Source: Papaver somniferum (lineage: Eukaryota > Streptophyta > Magnoliopsida > Ranunculales > Papaveraceae). Taken from it: 64,000 nucleotides of DNA. Location of the stretch: NCBI RefSeq assembly GCF_003573695.1, contig NC_039368.1:83156374-83220373 (forward strand). Direction: 5' to 3'. The notes under the pieces are model-generated. The model saw only the letters and a list, made by a program, of their open reading frames with translations. It did not search any database and was not told the origin of the DNA. Positions 33,104-44,828 of this stretch are shown piece by piece. The position numbers and the translations under genes were made by a program. How positions within the stretch are numbered: position 1 is the stretch's first letter; each line of letters starts with the position of its first letter.

Positions 33104-36100
33104 TGAAAAAGCGGGGTTCTAGCAACACCACCCAATATTTCGCTTAGCAATCCGTATGGACAAACTCGAATATACTTTTAAGAGAATCAACAAGACTCAA
33201 TCAATTAAAAGTATATCAACGAGTTTATATCTCTCTTCTTGATTTGATTTACTCAAGCAAGAACCGGGAGTTCTAATAAAATACAAGGAATAACTTGGAT
33301 GGTACCAAAGACCAATATCCAAGGATCAATCAATATCAATCAAAAATCGAAGGTCGGATTTCCAATGATTGATTCAAACGCACAACCTGTATTATTTCAA
33401 TTATACAAAAAAATAATGTGGAAATTGAAATAACAAAGACACCAGAAATTTTGTTAACGAGGAAACCGCAAATGCAGAAAAACCCCGGGACCTAGTCCAG
33501 ATTGAACACACACTGTATTAAGCCACTACAGACACTAGCCTAATCCAAGCTAACTTCGGACTGGACTGTAGTTGAACCCCAATCAGTCTCCCACTGATCC
33601 AAGGTACAGTTGTACTTCCTACGCCTACGATCCCAGCAGGATACTGCGCACTTGATTCCCTTATCTGATCTCACCCACAACTAAGAGTTTTTACGACCCA
33701 AAATCGAAGACTTGATAATAAACAAATCTGTCTCCCACATATAAACCCTAAAAGGTTTCATTCCGTCTTTTGAAAATAATCAAGGTGAACAGGAACCAAT
33801 TGATAATCCGGTCTTATATTCTCGAAGAACAACCTAGCGTTATCAATCACCTCACAACAATCTTAATCGTATGGTAGCGAAACAAGATGTTGCGGAATCA
33901 CAGACAATGAGAAAAAGATGTTTGTGATTACTTTTTATATCTTTCCTATCGGATATATCAATCTCAAGCCAATCAATCTGATTGTACTCGTACGATAGAA
34001 GATGCAAGACCAGCTCACACAACTACGATAAAAGTAGTATCGGTCTGGCTTCACAATCTCAATGAAGTCTTTAAATCATTAACCTGGTTTTAAAAGAAGA
34101 AAACCAAAGGTTAAAGGAGAATCGACTATAGTATGCAAACTAGTATCACACATGAGGTGTGGGGATTAGTTTTGCACAGATACTAGAGTTCCCCTTATAA
34201 AGTCTTTCAAATCAGGTTTTGCAATTAAGTTACCTTGGTAACAAAGCAATCAATATCCACCGTTAGATGAAAACCTGATTTAGATTCAAGTTAATATTTC
34301 TCAAACGTTAGATCAAAAACTTAGTTTGTTACTGATATGTTTTTCAATGATGTTGTAGTAATAAGTTCGTTGAGACTTGTGAAAGCAAAAGATTTTACAC
34401 TTATAAAACTTAAAAATAGAAATCTTATTGCAAAATTGATTTCAAGATATTAAAAGTAACCAAGACACGAGATTCCACTATTACACATGAATGAACGATA
34501 CCAAATATGTTTCATAACTCTAACTATCCTTTAAGTCCTTTGTTTCTTAATTCACACATAATCAAACATATTCCCAAATATTAATTGTATTCCCTAAGAA
34601 TAGACTATCAATCAATTAAACAAAGTATAATTTGTCAAATTGAATCACAAGTAATTAAGAAAATTATGTGAACGTTTAGAACTCCGCAAAAGCGGTGATT
34701 GAATGAATTATAAATTGTAAATTAGAGAAAATAAAATTGTTACCAATCATTCATGCATAGATAGCTTCATCCATTGCCTTGGTTGCGCGAGAATTAGCTC
34801 ATCATCATGGAAACACTGTCAAAATTTATTTTTATTGCTCAAAGGGTGTATACAAAGATGAAATGGGAGAAACAATGATAAAACAATGATTTTCTTTTCT
34901 CTCCCAAAAACTCCCTGCAAATGTGCTCTCTAGCTCTCTATTTATAAACACAAATACACATCACTCAAATATATTCTTCCATAACTTCAAAATCTTCTTC
35001 TTTTTAATTAAAAATATCTTCAGAATTTTTTCTTCTCTTTATTCTATATATTTCTTTATAAACCCATATCTTCTTTAATTCGCAGAATAAAATCCAAGAT
35101 AAAATCTTCTAAGGATATCTTTCTTGTTTAATACAAGATAACTTCCTTTTTCTTCAAAACTTCATGTTTGTAAGGCAAGAAGATATTCTTATCTTAAAGA
35201 TAATAAATCCTTTACCGTTGAAACCAAATTTCCCGCCAATTTTTTCTTTTCAAATCAAGGAAGAAGGTGGAGCCCCCTTAACCAGTAATGGGGTGCGATT
35301 AGCAGTTGGTTCCCTGGGGTGCCCCTTATCAGTTAGGTGCCCCTTGTCCAAAACTGAGAATCCGAATAACATGTGTCCTCCGGGGGTCCAAATAGCACTT
35401 TTTGAGAAACTTTTTCCACACAAGTGTATTTCTCCCAAAACACCTACACAAACATAAAAACACCATAATAAGTACAAAATCAAGCACTAGCAATAGAGAC
35501 ACTGAGGACAATTCAGATACAAAAATGTGTCTATCAGTTACACACACTTGACAATGCACGCTTCTAGGTTTGTGAACCGTACCCAAACGTATGCACTTAT
35601 TGTTTCAACAATAGTTAACCAAATGGTTAGCCATATGAGCATTCCATATCAACCATGTTCTTCTTCACCATAACTAGTTCAAATGATTTCAAATGAACTA
35701 GTTAGAGAGTTGTTCAATTGCAAGACACAATTGAAGCAAAGATGATTTGATTCACTTGAATCGGTTCATGAACTTTTATAGCCGCGGTTTGCAAACTGCA
35801 TTCCTTAGTATTTTTAAGTTTAAGTTCAGAAATCATCTTCAGATATATAACCTTCTCAAGTTCACAGACTAGGTTCGCGTACTTAAGTTACCAGGCAGAG
35901 TTTACGAACTCCAACAGAAATTCTCGGGTATGGGAACTTTGCCGATTGACGGACTGGGTTCGCAGACTGAGTTCGCGGACTTAGTTTCATGCAAATAGTT
36001 TGTCAAACTCCAGCAGAAATTCTCGGGTTTGAGAACTTCGGCAGTTCGCGGACTTGGCTCACACCATTCTTCTGGTTCTCTTTATCAACAAAGTTCGCAA

Positions 36101-36709
36101 ACTTTGGTTCAAGGAATAGGACTTATACATAAATGTGTTTCCACAACAACGCTTATGTCCACCATTGGTTATGTAATATAAACTCTCATTTCAATCATTG
36201 AAATATTCTTAGGGGACGTTATATAGTTGTTACATCATTTCTCGTCAAAGCAATTTTCAAGATGATTGAAACATATCATGACTTTCGTCACGTGGTAAAG
36301 ATAAACTTGGTTAAAGAGAAAAGCTTACCAACTCATATTTCGAGATATAGATAGGCGAGGTATATTCGGCTCGAAATACCAAATGTGTATAATCAAAGTC
36401 TATATATATATATAGCATACGACTTCTTGTCTCAAGGAGTATGAGATAGAGTAGATAGAATTTTGAGTGATAGATAAGTTCAAGTCTTCACATACCTTTT
36501 TGTCGAGAAGTTCCATCAGTTCCTTGAGTAGTTCTTCTACTTGTATGATGAATCTCCATGAAGTCCTTGAGCTCAACTACACTTTATATCCTGGTCCAAG
36601 ACTTATCTATAATAGACTAGAAATCAAGACTGATAGTTTTGATCACTAACATTAAAAAACATGCTTGAGATAGCAACACATGCGAGTTCGAACGAGCAAT
36701 GCTCTAACG
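33104..36709 (-). mobile_element. 5' LTR of A, interrupted by a solo LTR
   Basis: The LTR starts (plus strand) TGAAAAAGCGGGGTTC and ends GCTCTAACG, where the last base differs from the usual A. The segment 34333-35536 is an inserted solo LTR; the rest is collinear with 24185-25736 and 28729-29654. In place of the GTACGCATAC palindromes of B it has GTTCGCGAAC/TTCGCGGACT words (35870-36060). Confidence 0.85.
34333..35536 (-). mobile_element. solo LTR, TSD GTTAC, same family as 1140-2644
   Basis: The block begins TGATATGTTTTTCAATG and ends GTGTCTATCA. It is flanked by GTTAC (34328-34332 and 35537-35541). The empty site is visible near 25445 in the sister LTR (CTTGTTACACACAC). Its reverse complement matches 1140-2644 at both ends and at the 150 bp block around CTCAGTGTCTCTATTGC. 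It is 1204 bp against 1505 bp for the other copy, so internal indels separate them. Confidence 0.9.
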
Positions 36710-37730
36710 CAGAGGACCTCCCATGTACAGCTGCAATCATCACCATCACAGACTCTCTTTATCTGATCTGCAGCTGCACCTCAAGACAGCAACAACACCA
36801 GGACATCACCACTGCTTGAACACCAACATCATATGAGAATAACCATCTTCATCTGTAGCAGAAACACTAATCCCATCCTCCAATCTTCACAGTATCAACA
36901 TAATTGCTTCCATCTCTAAATCACCAGAAACCACCGTCTCTATGATTCAAATTCATCACCTGTATCAAAAGATTTATCTCGTCTCTCTGAAATTGACCAA
37001 TCTGAACCAAACCCATTATTCTACAACATCAGATCCACTTCATTATCAGATTTCTCGGTTCACAGAACCCAAAATTATCACATCCCTCACTGCAATCTTC
37101 TCCTCGAATCCACAACAGCAGCTATGTCTCCTTGTTCTTCTCGATCCACTTCCAGCAACTCCCTCACATTCAATCTTAGATTTCATTTCTTCCATTTATG
37201 TCAAAACCCTTCTTAAATTCAATGAAAGAGCACTTCAATTCTCGACTGAAACCCCAGTCTAACAGATCCCCATATGTAATTCCTTCTTTACCTACCATTT
37301 CTTTCATTGCTATGAACAATAGCGCCATTAGATCAACAGTATCCACAATTTCTCGATCTGATATCTCTTTTTACTCTTCTGCGTCCACCTCATCTTACAA
37401 CAGCCGCAACTCTCAGCTCTATATGGCTTGTCGGTTCCAGAGAACCGATAGCCTAAATCTCTATCAACTCATCTTTCTGTTATGGGGAACTGACAGTTCA
37501 TTCTTCACCTCCTTCTCACGCACCTTTTCCCGCTCCAAGTATAGCTCGCATGTGAATTGTCCTTTGTGTTCCTTTTCGCTCCAAATGACTAATTTTTTCT
37601 TCTTTTGCTCATAATGACTCCATTGCACCTAATAAACTCAAAATCAAACATAAGAGACACAATTCATAAAGACAACAGAAAAGAAAGCATAAATACTAGA
37701 TATAAAATTAGGTGTTTTAGACACCTATCA
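36710..37730 (-). mobile_element. outer part of the Athila-type 5' LTR
   Basis: The right edge reads ACACCTATCA. On the minus strand this is TGATAGGTGTCTAAAACACC, a start typical of Athila-group LTRs. The stretch is C/A-rich with scattered TCACC and CAGC words, like 23290-24184 on the other side of element A. The plus-strand frames at 36942 and 37198 show no domain and are taken as chance. Confidence 0.6.
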
Positions 37731-38306
37731 TCAACTAAGGGAATCAAGTGCGTAGTATCCTGCTGGGATCAGAGACGTAAGGAGCGCAACTGTACCTTGA
37801 ATCAGTGTGAGATTGAGTAGGGTTCAACTACAGTCAAGTTTGAAGTTCATTGGTAGTAGGCTAGTGTCTGTAGCGGCTTAATACAGTGTGGTGTTCAAAC
37901 TGGACTAGGTCCCGGGGTTTTTGTGCATTTGCGTATCCTCGTTAACAAAATTCTGGTGTCTGTGTTATTTCTTTTCCGCATTATATTTTGCTATATAATT
38001 GAAATATCACAGGTTGTGCGTTGTATCGATCAATTAGGAAATCCAACCTTTGGTTGTTGATTGATCCTTGAACATTGGTCTTTGGTGCCGTTCAAGTTTA
38101 CTCCTCTTTTATTCAATCGTGGCTCGCATATTTCTATTTTCTGATTGCGAATTAAATTAATAGTTAGAGATATTAAACACTTTGATATACTTTTCTCTAG
38201 ATTGAGTCTGAATGTATAGTTGATTCTCTAGAAAGTATATTGGAGTAAGTCCTCTCAGATTGCCAAACGTATTGTTGGGTGTGGTTGTTATACCCCCGCA
38301 ATTTCA
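37731..38306 (+). mobile_element. 5' LTR of B, second piece
   Basis: Matches 43547-44127 of the 3' LTR and ends ...CCCGCAATTTCA two bases before the primer site. It holds the GGACTAGGTCCCGGGG palindrome-rich block (near 37900) that is shared by all copies of the A/B LTRs. Confidence 0.88.
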
Positions 38307-38308
38307 GT

Positions 38309-38320
38309 TGGTATCAGAGC
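38309..38320 (+). other. primer-binding site of B (initiator tRNA-Met)
   Basis: TGGTATCAGAGC lies two bases after the 5' LTR end, exactly as in element A but on the opposite strand. Confidence 0.94.
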
Positions 38321-38410
38321 AGGCAAACACGTTAAAGACCTCATAAGTATGTGTTTGTAGCAATCTGATTCCTATGGACTTAAGTATCTCTTATTTTTGC
38401 ACATATAGAG

Positions 38411-39452
38411 ATGTCCTCCAATTCTTCTGGTTACACCAAAAATCTTAGGTTTGCCTCAAAGGATAACTCCTTAGAAGATTCTTCCGAATCTCGAGGGAAA
38501 AACAAGACTTATGAGATGGTGACTGAATCGGAAATGAAGCTCACCAGATCGTTAAAAAAAATCCGCTGAAATCATTAAACTTCAAGCTTCTAAAATCAAG
38601 ACGCTTGAAGAAAAGAATGATCATATTATTGATGAATTTGAGAAATATCTTGAAAGGGAACGTGAACTCTACGGTTTCATTGAATCTCTCTCTAACAGTA
38701 TCGAAAAACTGGTTCAAGAAACTACTCTACAGCGTGAAAAGATTAGTATGCTTGAAAATACTGTTAAAGAAGACTCAGGAAGAGAAGAGCGTTTAGTTAA
38801 GACTCAATCATCAGAAATTAACAGTTTTCGTGTTGAAAAAGAGAAACTAGTTTCATCTCTTCAATATGCCCGAGAACAGTGTAACACCTTAAAAAGGGAA
38901 AACTCTGTTTTGATGAATAAGTCATCTCCTGCACCTTCTTCTGTCTCTCGCAAGGCTTTACCCAATGTGAAGAATAGTTCTTCTAAAGAATTACCCACTG
39001 TCAATCACTTGCAAAAGTTGCATGCGGAAGAAGAAGTTATAGATCAAGGCAAGTAGATCTATAATTCACGATGTTGTTCCATCTGTGGGAAAATGAATCA
39101 CTATGCTCTTCTTTGCTTTGCTAGAAAGAAACAAATCTCACATCTTCGTAAGTTGTTTCTCTCCATTTTTAGTGGGGTAAGTCGTCAGACATTCTCGTTA
39201 GTGAATTTCTTTCCTACAGAAAACCATAATTCTTATAAGGATGATCGCTCTTCTAGAAATCATCACAGGATGCATGTTCCTCTGTTTGGTATAAACTCTT
39301 GTGCCACTAATGAACATAGTTCCCGCACTTATAAGAATGTGTCGGTAAGTCTAAGTCTAGGAAACGAAAACCTTTCCTCTCTTCTCCTCTGTAACCTGTT
39401 TCTAGAGGGCCTAGACCTTACCCTCAGAGAAATCCTTCTGATGGATATCTAA
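38411..39452 (+). pseudogene. gag-like ORF of element B with CCHC zinc knuckle
   Basis: From ATG 38411 (MSSNSSGYTKNLRF) the frame is broken by one extra base in an A8 run near 38556. It then continues as a long coiled coil: IKTLEEKNDHIIDEFEKYLE, LSNSIEKLVQETTLQREKIS. After one in-frame TAG (39054-39056) the same frame holds a complete C-x2-C-x4-H-x4-C zinc knuckle (39075-39116, CSICGKMNHYALLC). Coiled coil plus knuckle is the layout of some plant copia gag proteins, which bind element RNA and assemble particles. No capsid domain was recognised. About 345 codons in all. Confidence 0.65.
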
Positions 39453-40037
39453 AAAGGTTTATAACAAATTCTTCTGGAATAAGTTATAATCGATGGAAAG
39501 AGAGGACATTTTAAACGCTCTAAAAACATGTGCAACTCTTCTCCCATGATTCATAGTGAGATTATGTCTCACTCTCTTACCTAATTCTAGGTGACCTCAT
39601 CCTTGAATCTATCTTGAGAGATGCAAGGATGATGATTGTGGGAGTCTCAAGATTAGTTGTATGTTCTTTATACGTTTTCATTATTTTTCGATTTTGATAT
39701 CGATCTCAGGCTCTAATTTGAAGTTTTCTCTTTAAAATTATTTGAGCCATCCTTGTGTTTCCCTCTTATTGGATTTCCCTTAATCCATCTTGCAGCCGGT
39801 CCATGAATGTACGTGTCCCTCCATATGTTTCACGAGTTCATAGGGTTTCCTTTTGAGAAGTATCTTCTTGTCTACATATATATGTTCATATATATTGTAT
39901 TGATCCATCCCTTCAAAAATTATATGGAGAACTCAACAAAATCTCAAGAGATTTTGTGTATTGATATGTCAGAGGACACTCAAGGACGTGATTCTGCTTA
40001 AGACATGGTTCTGAAGAAGATGCTTACAAGGAAATAA

Positions 40038-40364
40038 CACAAATCCTGGATTGATGAATATGTTAAGGATTTAATTCGTTTTCAGGACGACTCAAAGGTC
40101 GAGTTTTCAAACCTTCAACTGCAAATAAACCAACTCTTAGATGGTCAGGCAAGAATCCTTGCTAATCAGAATATTCTAATACGGAATCAGAAGAAGCTCA
40201 TCATGGACTTTGTCAAGGCTAGACAACTTGCTCGGGTTGTTGACCGTAAAGTTTGTGTTCTAACTCACGAACATGGAGTATCCACGGTCAAGAGAATCAA
40301 GGATTTTAGTGATACCTTCTATGATGGATTCATTGAAAGGTATGAGGTTCTCAAAGAGCTTTGA
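40038..40364 (+). pseudogene. coiled-coil ORF remnant of element B
   Basis: An open stretch without its own start codon, preceded by stops, ends in TGA at 40362-40364. It reads WIDEYVKDLIRFQDDSK, a helical FSNLQLQINQLLDGQARILA segment and VKRIKDFSDTFYDGFIERYE. It lies in the second half of the internal region, where element A carries its 244-codon ORF; both end in helical segments. No domain was recognised. Confidence 0.4.
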
Positions 40365-41646
40365 TTTTGTCTAGGAAACTTCTTATGAAAATTTTTATTC
40401 TTGTTTTTGTTTCGAAGGATTACTAGGGTTTGGGATAGCCATTATTGTGATTACACATAGCTAGTTCCCAGCGTTTTCACATACTTGTTCAAAAGTATGG
40501 GATATGTTGTTTACGTCCGTGAACCTTCACTGTCACATACTTGTTCAAAAGTTATCTCTATTATATGTCGGTATGAAAGTATTGATAAAAGATAAATGAA
40601 CTTTTGACAATACAAAAGTTATGCCTTTTATGTCATTATGCAAATATTGATGGAAGAAAGGATTAACTTTTGTTTGCAAGAATTGTCTGTTTTATGTCAT
40701 TGTGAAAATAGTGATGGAAAATAAAGGGAATTCTTGTTCTTTCCGCAGTATTGATCTTCCCGGATCCACATCTTTGTTTTTTTACTGTGTTGCTCCGTAA
40801 GTTCTCTTATGTCGAACATGTGCAATTGAATTTATCATCTTGTGTGGTTAATTTTATTGATCCTTTGGATCCAAATTCATGTTTTCATGTGATTTGGTTA
40901 TGTCCAAAGAAATCCTTCTTTTCTTGTAAAAGCAAGGTCACCTTTGTTATTCTATCGGGAATGACATTTTATGGGGGAGAGTTCTTTTTGAACTTGTGCT
41001 TAATCGCCATATCTTTGTGGGGAGTGCGGCTGTGGGAAATTATAGGGGTTATCTTGTATCTTTATAAACTCCTTTATGAATGCATTTAGCTTCGGCTTTA
41101 TGATTGCATCTAAATTTGTTGGTATGTTGTTCTATTTTTGTCATGAAGAATCTCTATGGAAATTTCATGAGGATCCCACTAGTTTTCGTACCTTTGCCAA
41201 TTTTATTGACAAAAGGGGGAGAATTAATGTGTAGTTTCATATTATAAATACATATGGTTTACGGATCATTATGTAAGGGGGAGTGGTTTTCATATTGAGA
41301 TGATGTATTGGCTAAGAGGGAGTAATACATATCACCGTAGTATTATTGTCAAAGTTGTGATGAAATCGAACTTTTATGTTGTGTAATAATACTATGACAC
41401 TGTATAAAGATAAAAATAATCAAGAGCATTTGTTTTCTCATTGTTATAGCTACGAATCCTCAACAACTATGAGACTAAACTTTCAACCTTTGGAATCATG
41501 GAGTACTTGGAAGTGACGAAGATTTCGATTCATGTTGAAGATTCCAAGGAGATCAAGCATTTGGATGAGAAGCTACAAAGTCTTTATTTATTTTGTAATC
41601 CATATGTATTGATAGTTTTGTCACTAAAATTGACAAAGGGAAAGAT

Positions 41647-44127
41647 TGTTAGATCATTGCTCGGTCGAACTCGCATGTGTTGCTATCTCAAGCATGTTTG
41701 CCAATGTTAGTGATCAAAATTATGAGTCTTGATTTCTAGCCTATTTAGATGTCTCGTACTAGGATATAGATTGTGTAGTTGAACTTTAGACTTCGTGACG
41801 TTCATTCTTGAAGACGAAGAACTACTAAGGGGATTTTGTGGAACTTCATCGACAAAAGGTATGTGGAGACTTAAACTTATCTATCACTTGGAAAGTCTAT
41901 TTCTACTTTATCTCCTATATTGAGACATAAGTCGTGTTACGATATAGTTTTCTATTATACACATTTGAGATTTCGAGCTGAGTTTATCTCGCTTGCATAT
42001 TTCTCGGAATATGTGTTGGCAAGCTTTCGCTTCGGCTGAATTCATCTTACATTCGTGACGAAAGTCCGAATTAGATCCTATGAAAATTGTCGAGCTACAT
42101 CTTACATGGTTTGTGTGATACAATCATTTGGTGTTTCCTTGGAATGTTTCATTAGGATAATTTCAATAACTCGAAAATTGCTTTGACGAAAAATAGTTTG
42201 TGAACAACAACTATATAACGTCCTCTAAGAAAGTTTCAATGATTGAAATGAAGAGTTGATTATGTATCTATATTTGGATATAACCATATATAGTGTATTC
42301 TCGCATTTGTGTATAAATCCATAATCCGGGAACCAAGTGTATGCATATGTGTGTATACGAAGTTGGTGAAGGAGACAGGTTAAGGAAGTTTTCCAACCGA
42401 AAATTTCTGCTGAGTTTGGTTTTGACAAACTCTTAACTAGTCACCTTAAGTATGCGTACCCGTACGCATACTGGCGGAAGTTTTGAAACCGAAAATTTCT
42501 GCTGAGTTTGGAAACTAAAACAAACTCAAATCCGTTTGTTTAAGTACGCATACCCGTATGCATAATTAAGCTGGTTACTTTATCGAATCGGTCGGTTCAT
42601 GAACTTAAAAATTTAAATCATACCGAATGCAATCTTTGCAAACCGTGGCTATAATGTTCATGATTGATTCAAGTGAATCAAACCGATTTTGTTTCGATTG
42701 TGTTCTTGTATACTTCTATGAGAATAGATCAATTGAACAACTCTTTAACTAGTTTCATTTGAGCCATTTGAACTAGTTATGGATAAGATGAATATGACTA
42801 ACTTCGGTTGACCATTGTTGAGCCAACATGAGCGTACACATTTAGGTACGGTTACATAAACCTAAATGAGGATACATTTCATTTGTGTGTAACAAGCTAA
42901 GTTCGATCTAACGGTTGAAAGATATTAGCTTGGTTGAATCAGGTTTTTCATCTAACAGTTTATATTGAATGCTTTGTTACCAAGGTAACTTGTATTGGAA
43001 CTGGGAAACCTAATCCCCACACTTCTGCGTGTTACTAGTTGCATATGCTAGATTCGATTCTCCTTTAACCTTAGGTTTTACTAAACCTTGTTGGTTAACG
43101 ACTTGAAAGACTTCATTAGGATTGTGAAGCCAGACCCAACTATTTCTCTTGTAGTTGTGTGTTCTGATCTTGCCCGATTCTATCATTTGAGTACTATCTT
43201 CTCTAAGATTTGCTCGAGATTATATTCTTCGATAGGCAAGATATAACGTGATCACAAACTTCTTCGTCCCATCGTTTGTGATTCCACAATATCTAGTTTC
43301 GCAATCATACGATTTATATTATTGTGATGTGATTGATAATACTAGGCTGTTCTTCGGGAATATAAGTCCGGTTTATCAATTGGTTCCTGTTCACCTTGAT
43401 TTATCAAAAGACGGAACAAAAACTCTTGGGTATTTCTGTGGGAGACAGATTTATTCAATCCTATAGACTTTTCTATGTGAGAAAGATTTGTTTATCAAAT
43501 CTTCAACTATGGGTCGTAGCAACTCTTGGTTGTGGGTGAGATCAACTAAGGGAATCAAGTGCGTAGTATCCTGCTGGGATCAGAGAGGTAAGGAGCGCAA
43601 CTGTACCTTGAATCAGTGTGATATTGATTAGGGTTCAACTACAGTCCGGTCCGAAGTTCATTGGTAGTAGGATAGGGTCTGTAGCGACTTAATGCAGTGT
43701 GGTGTTCAAACTGGACTAGGTCCCGGGGTTTTTCTGCATTTGCGGTTTCCTCGTCAACAAAATTCTTGTGTCTGTGTTATTTCTTTTCCGCATTATATTT
43801 TGTTATATAATTGAAATATCACAGGTTGTGCATTGTATATGTCAATTAGGAAATCCAACCTTTGGTTGTTGATTGAGATTGATTGATCCTTGAACATTGG
43901 TCTTTGGTACCGTTCAAGTTTACTCCTCCTTTATTCAATCGGGCTCGCAGATTTCTATTTGCTGATTGCGGATTGAATTAAGAGTTAGAGATATTAAACT
44001 CTTTGATATACTTTTCTCTAGATTGAGTATGGCTGTCTAGTTGATTCTCTAGAAAGTATATTGGAGTAAGTCCTCTCAGATTTCCAAACGAATTGTTGGG
44101 TGTGGTTATTAGAACCCCGCATTTTCA
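41647..44127 (+). mobile_element. 3' LTR of B, complete
   Basis: Starts TGTTAGATCATTGCTCGG after the polypurine tract AAAGGGAAAGAT (41635-41646) and ends GCATTTTCA before the ATAAT duplication. At 2481 bp it is the only uninterrupted LTR of the A/B family in the window and serves as the reference for reading the others. Palindromic GTATGCGTAC/GTACGCATAC words recur at 42449-42475 and 42544-42565. Confidence 0.92.
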
Positions 44128-44132
44128 ATAAT

Positions 44133-44828
44133 TGATAATGTTCCCCCTGAGGATATAAAAACTCGTATTTTGGCTATTCCTCTTAGTTCTATAGAAAACT
44201 ATCCAGACCGACAAATTTGCAGTCACAATAGTTCTGAGGATATATATCTCTATTAATAGCGCATACAATTTTATTTATCATGACAATTATGAGAGTTCTG
44301 ATCTGCGAAGTTAATGGAAGAGATTATGGCATCTCCGCTATCCTCCGCATATTAAACATCTTCTATGGACTTTGGCTCACCGAAGAGTTTTAGTTGCACA
44401 CCATCTGCGCAAGTGAGGTCTCAATATAACAAAACTCTGCCTTACATGCCATCAACATCCAGAGACTCTTCAACATCTGTTTTTGCAATGTTCTCTTGTT
44501 AAGAATATTTGGAATAAAGTGTCTATCTTCCTTACATGCCATCAGCATCAAGAGACTCTTCAACATATGTTTTTGCAATGTTCAATTATTAAGAATCTTT
44601 GGAATAAAGTGTCTAATCAATGGGGATATGGCATTCCTTGTACTCAGATGGACCTAGAATGGATATGCAAAAGCAATTCTTACTCTCGAACTACACATGG
44701 ATTTCCTTATGGGATTGTGTCTTTTTTGCGTTTGCAAATCTGGACTATGAGGAATGCAGCGGTGTTCCATAACCAAGCATTTAACGCTGATTTAGTGTTA
44801 CAACAGGAACTTAAAAGGCTTAGTTAAT
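44133..44828 (+). pseudogene. LINE ORF2 segment 3 (C-terminal zinc-finger region)
   Basis: This continues the LINE after element B: DNVPPEDIKTRILAIPLSS, HIKHLLWTLAHRRVLVAH, then LCLTCHQHPETLQHLFLQCS, the cysteine/histidine region found after reverse transcriptase in plant LINEs (zf-RVT). A 90 bp segment (44440-44529) is repeated in frame at 44530-44619, doubling that motif. The frame ends at 44826-44828. One or two stops or shifts lie near 44300-44420. No RNase H or poly(A) end was seen, so the LINE is 3'-truncated or decayed here. Confidence 0.75.

Larger units (their letters stand above)
24185..36709 (-). mobile_element. LTR retrotransposon A (pol-less), with a solo LTR in each LTR
   Basis: In minus orientation: 5' LTR 36709-33104, primer site 33101-33090, internal region 33103-29655, 3' LTR 29654-24185. 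The flanks CAAAG (24180-24184) and CAGAG (36710-36714) are a 4-of-5 target duplication. Without the inserted solo LTRs the two LTRs are about 2397 and 2478 bp, matching the 2481 bp LTR of B. A polypurine tract GGGGAGAT abuts the 3' LTR at 29655-29662. The 3.45 kb internal region has no pol domains and carries two unfamiliar ORFs. A and B are therefore related non-autonomous elements with different cargo. Confidence 0.85.
18925..44127 (+). mobile_element. LTR retrotransposon B (pol-less), TSD ATAAT, split by nested elements
   Basis: The element begins TGTTAGAGCATTGCTCGG and ends CCCCGCATTTTCA. It is flanked by ATAAT (18920-18924 and 44128-44132), inside a LINE that reads on across the site. 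Parts: 5' LTR 18925-20617 plus 37731-38306, primer site 38309-38320, internal region to 41646, 3' LTR 41647-44127. The 17 kb between the two 5' LTR pieces is an inserted gypsy element with its own insertions. The internal region is only about 3.3 kb and holds gag-like sequence, with no protease, integrase or reverse transcriptase. It must have moved with enzymes from a relative and resembles the class called large retrotransposon derivatives. Confidence 0.87.

Noticed and set aside
36942..37614. Overlapping Ser/Thr-rich plus-strand ORFs
   Set aside because: They fall in C/A-rich LTR sequence of the Athila-type element, overlap each other and have no domain. Low complexity explains the openness.
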